Source: Raphanus sativus (lineage: Eukaryota > Streptophyta > Magnoliopsida > Brassicales > Brassicaceae). Taken from it: DNA of 64,000 nucleotides. The DNA lies in contig NC_079514.1 of NCBI RefSeq assembly GCF_000801105.2, forward strand, positions 744,001 to 808,000, written 5' to 3'. The number at the start of each line of letters is the position of its first letter. The first letter of the stretch is position 1. The notes under the pieces are model-generated. The model was given only the letters and a program-made list of their open reading frames with translations, was not told where the DNA came from and did no database searches. Position numbers and translations under genes: made by a program. Positions 60,383 to 64,000 of this stretch are shown piece after piece.

Positions 60383-60928
60383 TTATCGCCTGTAACGATG
60401 TCGTTTAAAGTTGAAGTGCAAATTCAGAATCCCACGCTCAAACGTGGATTTGAAACCTTTCTTGTGAGAATATTCCCATTCTTTATTCACAATCCGGAAC
60501 GCAATGTCTTGATATGGCGGACCAGCATGGAACCGGATCACACAAGTTTCAGCGCTTGTCTCATCTTTTTCTATAGTGTAAACGGGAGCCTTGAACCTAT
60601 CTACTAAATCTGGATAGAAGATGTTAAACTTGTACCCTTGAACGAGTTCTGGAGGCGGGCTGTCGTGATCATAGTGCGTTTGGTTATACTTATTCCACTC
60701 GTAACCTGTGTGAACTCGGTTGAGATACTTTGGTTTTCTTGGCCGGTACTTGTCATGCCACCAGTATAGCTCAGAATCAAGTTCCACTTCAGCACTAGAG
60801 TCAAATACAGCATCACCTTCCTCCATTGGAAACGAAGATCTGAAATCAGCTGTGGTGAATGCAGGTCTCTGCGAGACGGTGGAGACTTCTCCTCCAAGGG
60901 ATCGATGCTGCTCGCTACGAGAATCCAC
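60383..60928 (-). CDS. CACTIN C-terminal-domain protein (partial homologue)
   Basis: CACTIN is a conserved nuclear protein linked to the spliceosome; its C-terminal domain is its most conserved part. This intact 181-codon frame has a novel N-terminus (MDSRSEQHRSLGGEVSTVSQ), an acidic patch (EVELDSELYWWHDKYRPRKP), then the domain: NRVHTGYEWNKYNQTHYDHD, GYKFNIFYPDLVDRFKAP, IRFHAGPPYQDIAFRIVNKE and FERGILNLHFNFKRHRYRR at the end. Full CACTIN proteins have well over 600 residues with Arg/Ser-rich and mid domains, all missing. There is no intron and no stop, so it may be a retroposed or transposed copy under constraint, or simply young. From memory, Arabidopsis has its CACTIN gene on chromosome 1, so it is out of place here. 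Confidence 0.85.
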   Translation of the reverse strand: MDSRSEQHRSLGGEVSTVSQRPAFTTADFRSSFPMEEGDAVFDSSAEVELDSELYWWHDKYRPRKPKYLNRVHTGYEWNKYNQTHYDHDSPPPELVQGYKFNIFYPDLVDRFKAPVYTIEKDETSAETCVIRFHAGPPYQDIAFRIVNKEWEYSHKKGFKSTFERGILNLHFNFKRHRYRR

Positions 60929-61266
60929 ATCCCATATATATACTGCACGTTATCTTTTTTTTTTCCTTTTTGGTTTAAAATATATTGGAAATTTATTTAT
61001 TTTTTCCTTTTTCAAAAAGATATAATTTTTCGTCAAAAAGACAATTATCTTAATTTCTATTTAATTCAGTTACACATAATTCGAACTAGTCCAACTTAAA
61101 TTATTGAGCAAAACCTTTTTCCATTTATTAAACGGTTTCGATTGCTAAAACAGAAACCCTAACTCTCTAGAAGCTGAAAAAAGCGCCCCCCTGAGATTGG
61201 AAATCCGCAAGCTACGCCGCCGTGATGGAGTTCATGCTAGAGTCACTGGACAGAAAGGTGGCCACA

Positions 61267-61315
61267 CTATTTTGTATTTTGTATTTTGTATTTTGTATTT
61301 TGTATTTTGTATTTG
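61267..61315. repeat. Microsatellite (GTATTTT)n
   Basis: About six tandem copies of a 7-bp TATTTTG unit, grading into TTTTTG repeats, in intron 1 of the SDN-like pseudogene. Confidence 0.85.
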
Positions 61316-62244
61316 TTTTTGTTTTTGTTTTTGTTTATGTTTTTGTGTGTGTGTTTTTTTATCATGGTGCTAAAACTAAGGATTTTGTTTTTTTTTTTTA
61401 ATTTTGAATATATAGGATTTCCTAAGACTGATGCACATAGTGCGTAGTCGAGGCTTGAAAGGCGACCATGGGACATGGGACGAGTTCATGAAATCTAAAT
61501 TCCCACGTCGCGAAGACAGGTTTCTTACTCCTGTACGTCGAAGCAAAGAAGATCTCATCGCTTTCTTCCTGACCCTCCAAAAGAAAGATGATTTGCAGGT
61601 TAAAATCAAACACACAACTCTTTTGCTTCACTTATATATATGTATAGTCTGTTTAGCTAAGATCCCCCAACTGTATGGTAGTATATTATCTTGTGGTAGA
61701 TCTCCTCTCAACTGATGAGATAGTGTTTCGTTTTTTTAACCTTGTTTCAGTTATAACAAGCTTGGGTTCTTAATCCCAGCCGTTTTCTGGCTCGTTTACT
61801 CTCAAAGCGGTCTGATCATGACGATATTCCTGATAGCGTGTTGTTCAAGATGAGACCAATAGAGTTCAGTGATTATTCTGTGTATTCTAGATGGCACACT
61901 CTCGTTAAAACCACTCTGGCTCGTGAAGATCACCCTTTGGACTACTTTTTGTCTCCACCGTTTGAGGTTTGTGTTTCTTAATTTTTCACACCACAAAATA
62001 GATTGTTGTTTATTTTTTATTTTATTTTAACCTGACATGAACCTTTTGTTATCTTTGTAAACCAGGATTGGGTTATTACTGGGATTGGGAGAAAGAAAAG
62101 CAGATCAGACTATGCCAAGGACATCGATGCAATTGCTCTTTGTTGTGAGATGGTTCTTTGTCAAAATGGGAGTGACTCTGCTGTTAGAGTTGTTGCTATT
62201 GACTCTGATTTTAAGGTGATTCTTGACGAGCTCTTTTCACCGAG

Positions 62245-62308
62245 TCATGACGAGCAGTCCAAGATCTTGACGAGCAGTCCAAGATCTTGACGAGCAGTCC
62301 AAGATCTT
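62245..62308 (+). repeat. Three tandem copies of a 20-bp unit in an exon
   Basis: GACGAGCAGTCCAAGATCTT occurs three times head to tail within exon 4 of the SDN-like pseudogene. Three copies, but not one or two, bring the downstream codons (DLENPSHTLSLADIQ) back into the upstream frame, yet the array itself contains an in-frame TGA. Confidence 0.85.
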
Positions 62309-62354
62309 GAGAATCCCTCCCACACTCTCTCTCTGGCAGATATTCAGGTTCTTT

Positions 62355-62359
62355 TCCAC

Positions 62360-62403
<44 letters not shown>

Positions 62404-62409
62404 TATATA
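62355..62409. repeat. (TA)n microsatellite
   Basis: About 20 TA dinucleotides in intron 4 of the SDN-like pseudogene. Copy number is expected to vary. Confidence 0.85.
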
Positions 62410-62750
62410 TGCATGGTTTCAGTTGTCATTCTCCTGAATCAATTTCCTTTAATTTGGCAGGAAAAACTGCTTAACTTGCTTTCTGTGGATACTATTATGG
62501 TCGGTCACTCTCTCAAAAAGGACCTACAAGGTAGCTTTTAAACTTTTTGTTATTGTTCAGTCGCTCCCTACTGACTTGACTTATTTCACAGCACTCAAGT
62601 TGGATCACACCAAAGTATTAGACACTTCGCTTGTCTTCGAGTACGAATACTCTGGCGAGCCTCCAAAGAAGAGTAATAGATATTTCGAGACTCGCATTGA
62701 ATTTGGAAGACTTCTGCCTCGAAGGCCTTCTCTGGACTCTCTATGCAAAG

Positions 62751-64000
62751 GTAAAGAGACTCGCATAGATGCTTGACCCGTGCAACGGTTCGATCATACT
62801 GTTAGGTTAATTAATGTAATTACATCTTTTAGAGGTACTGGCCTCTATGTTTCGATAAAATTGTAGGATGTGATTCAGTAGATTCGGTCTTCTTAGCTAT
62901 AGCTTTCAGTATTGTTTCTAGCAAAATCCCACTTGTAGAAGAGGTTTGTTGTTAAGTATGGTAGAGCTTCCATCTTTAATTCCAAAGATGTAGGAAAAGT
63001 AGATGATGATGATCTTAATAGCTCGTAGGAGCTAATCTGTTTGAGCAGCACTCTGCTAACCTCTAGCTTCTTCCACAAGTAGTTTATTATTGCAAATAAG
63101 ACAATGTGCAAAAATCAAATTATTTTTCTGCATGATAATAGTGACAATATGACTCTTTAATAATTTAATAAACATTTTGTTTATCGAACACTTTTGTTGA
63201 AAAATTATTACGTCTCCATACTAATAAGTCCAACATAAACTTTTGACGAAAAAGTCCAATAACACCACTTGTCCGGAGACAGTACTGTGGAATATTTTTC
63301 TTTCAAATGATGATCTTATGGAAAACATGAAAGTCCACTTATTTTATAATAGAGATTAGAGCAGTTAACTTAACTTAGCGATTATTTGTGTGGGTGCGTG
63401 TGTGAGAGAGAAGTATGGTTACGGTTAATTTACTGTGATTCTTGTTGTTCTACAGAGTTTAGAGAGCGATTAAAATACGTTTTAATAATCTCACAATTTT
63501 AAATTCAAAAACATAGTTTTTTAACATTTAACTACAAAATTTAATGATTTATTTTTAATACATATATAAAGGCCACAAAATTTCATCAAATTTTTTTAAA
63601 TATCTAACATTACTTTGAGTTTAAAATGGCAACAGCGATTCAACATTATCTTTATATTTGATAGTTTAGTTAAATACGTTACCACGCAAGTTTTGTGACA
63701 TATCACATGATGTATTATTAGTCAACATTAGAGAAAATATCATAAACTGTGCAAACAATATCATAAACAATGCATAGACTTTTCTTAGATCTTTTGTCGT
63801 CAAGTTTTTATTAATTATATATAGTAATATATTCTCAAAAAGTATTCTTTTCAAGATCAAATCAAATTAATTATTCAAGATATTTTCTATTATATCGGAT
63901 CTATTTAGCGCAACCTTATCGGTCCAGCTCTAAAAATGAGGTTCTTAATAACAAAATATTATTATTTTAATTTATTTTGTTTAAATATTTAAAGTCAAAT
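62751..64000. other. Right edge, no gene recognised
   Basis: AT-rich DNA after the truncated SDN-like pseudogene. The missing last exon of that gene was looked for and not found. A block near 63700-63870 (AACATTAGAGAAAATATCAT, TCTTTTGTCGTCAA, CAAAAAGTAT) resembles 57425-57560 and is a diverged repeat. Confidence 0.5.

Larger units (their letters stand above)
61225..62750 (+). pseudogene. SDN-like exonuclease pseudogene
   Basis: Small RNA degrading nuclease family (DEDDh 3'-5' exonuclease). Exon structure: 61225-61257 (MEFMLESLDRK), 61416-61598 (DFLRLMHIVRSRGLKGDHGT), 61751-61976, 62066-62347, 62461-62530 (EKLLNLLSVDTIMVGHSLKK) and 62592-62750 (ALKLDHTKVLDTSLVFEYEY). Defects: the third exon opens with an in-frame TAA; the fourth has a 20-bp unit in three copies with an in-frame TGA; the last exon with the conserved His and Asp is missing. 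The Exo I motif reads ALCCEMV instead of ALDCEMV, so the first metal-binding Asp is Cys. GHSLKKD (Exo II region) is kept. Not likely to make an active nuclease. It lies head-to-head with the CACTIN-like ORF. Confidence 0.83.

Noticed and set aside
62209..62429. A 72-codon minus-strand frame over the triplicated unit and TA tract
   Set aside because: It translates a microsatellite and a tandem repeat; antisense shadow.

Overview
This window is nuclear DNA from a flowering plant, almost certainly a Brassicaceae and probably Brassica. It is AT-rich, its genes are small and split by GT-AG introns, and it is full of plant transposons. The gene order RCE1, BEH2, quinone reductase, HB40, (GBF1), HVA22K, (HAM4), RmlC-like cupin matches, from memory, one stretch of Arabidopsis thaliana chromosome 4 (about At4g36800 down to At4g36700). 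Some genes of that stretch are intact here, some survive only as decayed exons and others are missing. This is the usual look of a fractionated copy in a genome that was once polyploid. The species is an inference. There are no prokaryotic features, CRISPR arrays or operons.

Left third (1-22 kb): a chimeric 5' remnant of methionine aminopeptidase 2, a decayed Ty1/copia element on the minus strand, a Helitron-rich patch with a MADS K-box remnant, then the intact RUB1/NEDD8-conjugating enzyme gene (8.9-9.8 kb). A complete 4.9-kb Helitron (10499-15381) carries RPA1-like and leucine-rich-repeat exon fragments and a nested MITE. The intact brassinosteroid transcription factor gene BEH2 follows (16.5-17.8 kb), then an AT-rich element with long inverted termini (19.1-20.7 kb) and a Harbinger-type MITE.

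Middle (22-41 kb): a two-exon NAD(P)H:quinone oxidoreductase gene on the minus strand has a complete 4.0-kb Helitron starting only 57 bp beyond its start codon. About 9 kb of gene-poor DNA follows, with two small MITEs and a perfect 21-bp inverted repeat. The HD-Zip I gene HB40 is intact, although its second intron holds a 1.7-kb CACTA element with a clean target duplication.

Right third (41-64 kb): a broken, partly duplicated GBF1-HVA22K block contains two GBF1 remnants, one HVA22K pseudogene and one intact seven-exon HVA22K gene. It is mixed with fragments of a small-RNA-degrading nuclease and a UBC23/PHO2-type E2. Next come a GRAS (HAM4) remnant and a vicilin-like cupin gene with a probable frameshift before its charged tail. 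The rest holds roughly 1-kb direct repeats, a SINE with target duplications, a LINE 3' remnant, a CACTIN C-terminal-domain ORF and a six-exon SDN-like pseudogene.

The intact genes belong to unrelated pathways (neddylation, brassinosteroid response, quinone detoxification, HD-Zip control, ER membrane shaping, seed-type cupin) and do not form one system. I did not find a convincing new biological system. The most unusual signals are the Helitron and CACTA insertions tight against working genes, the two SDN-like copies that share a Cys in place of a catalytic Asp, and the single-copy CACTIN C-terminal ORF.
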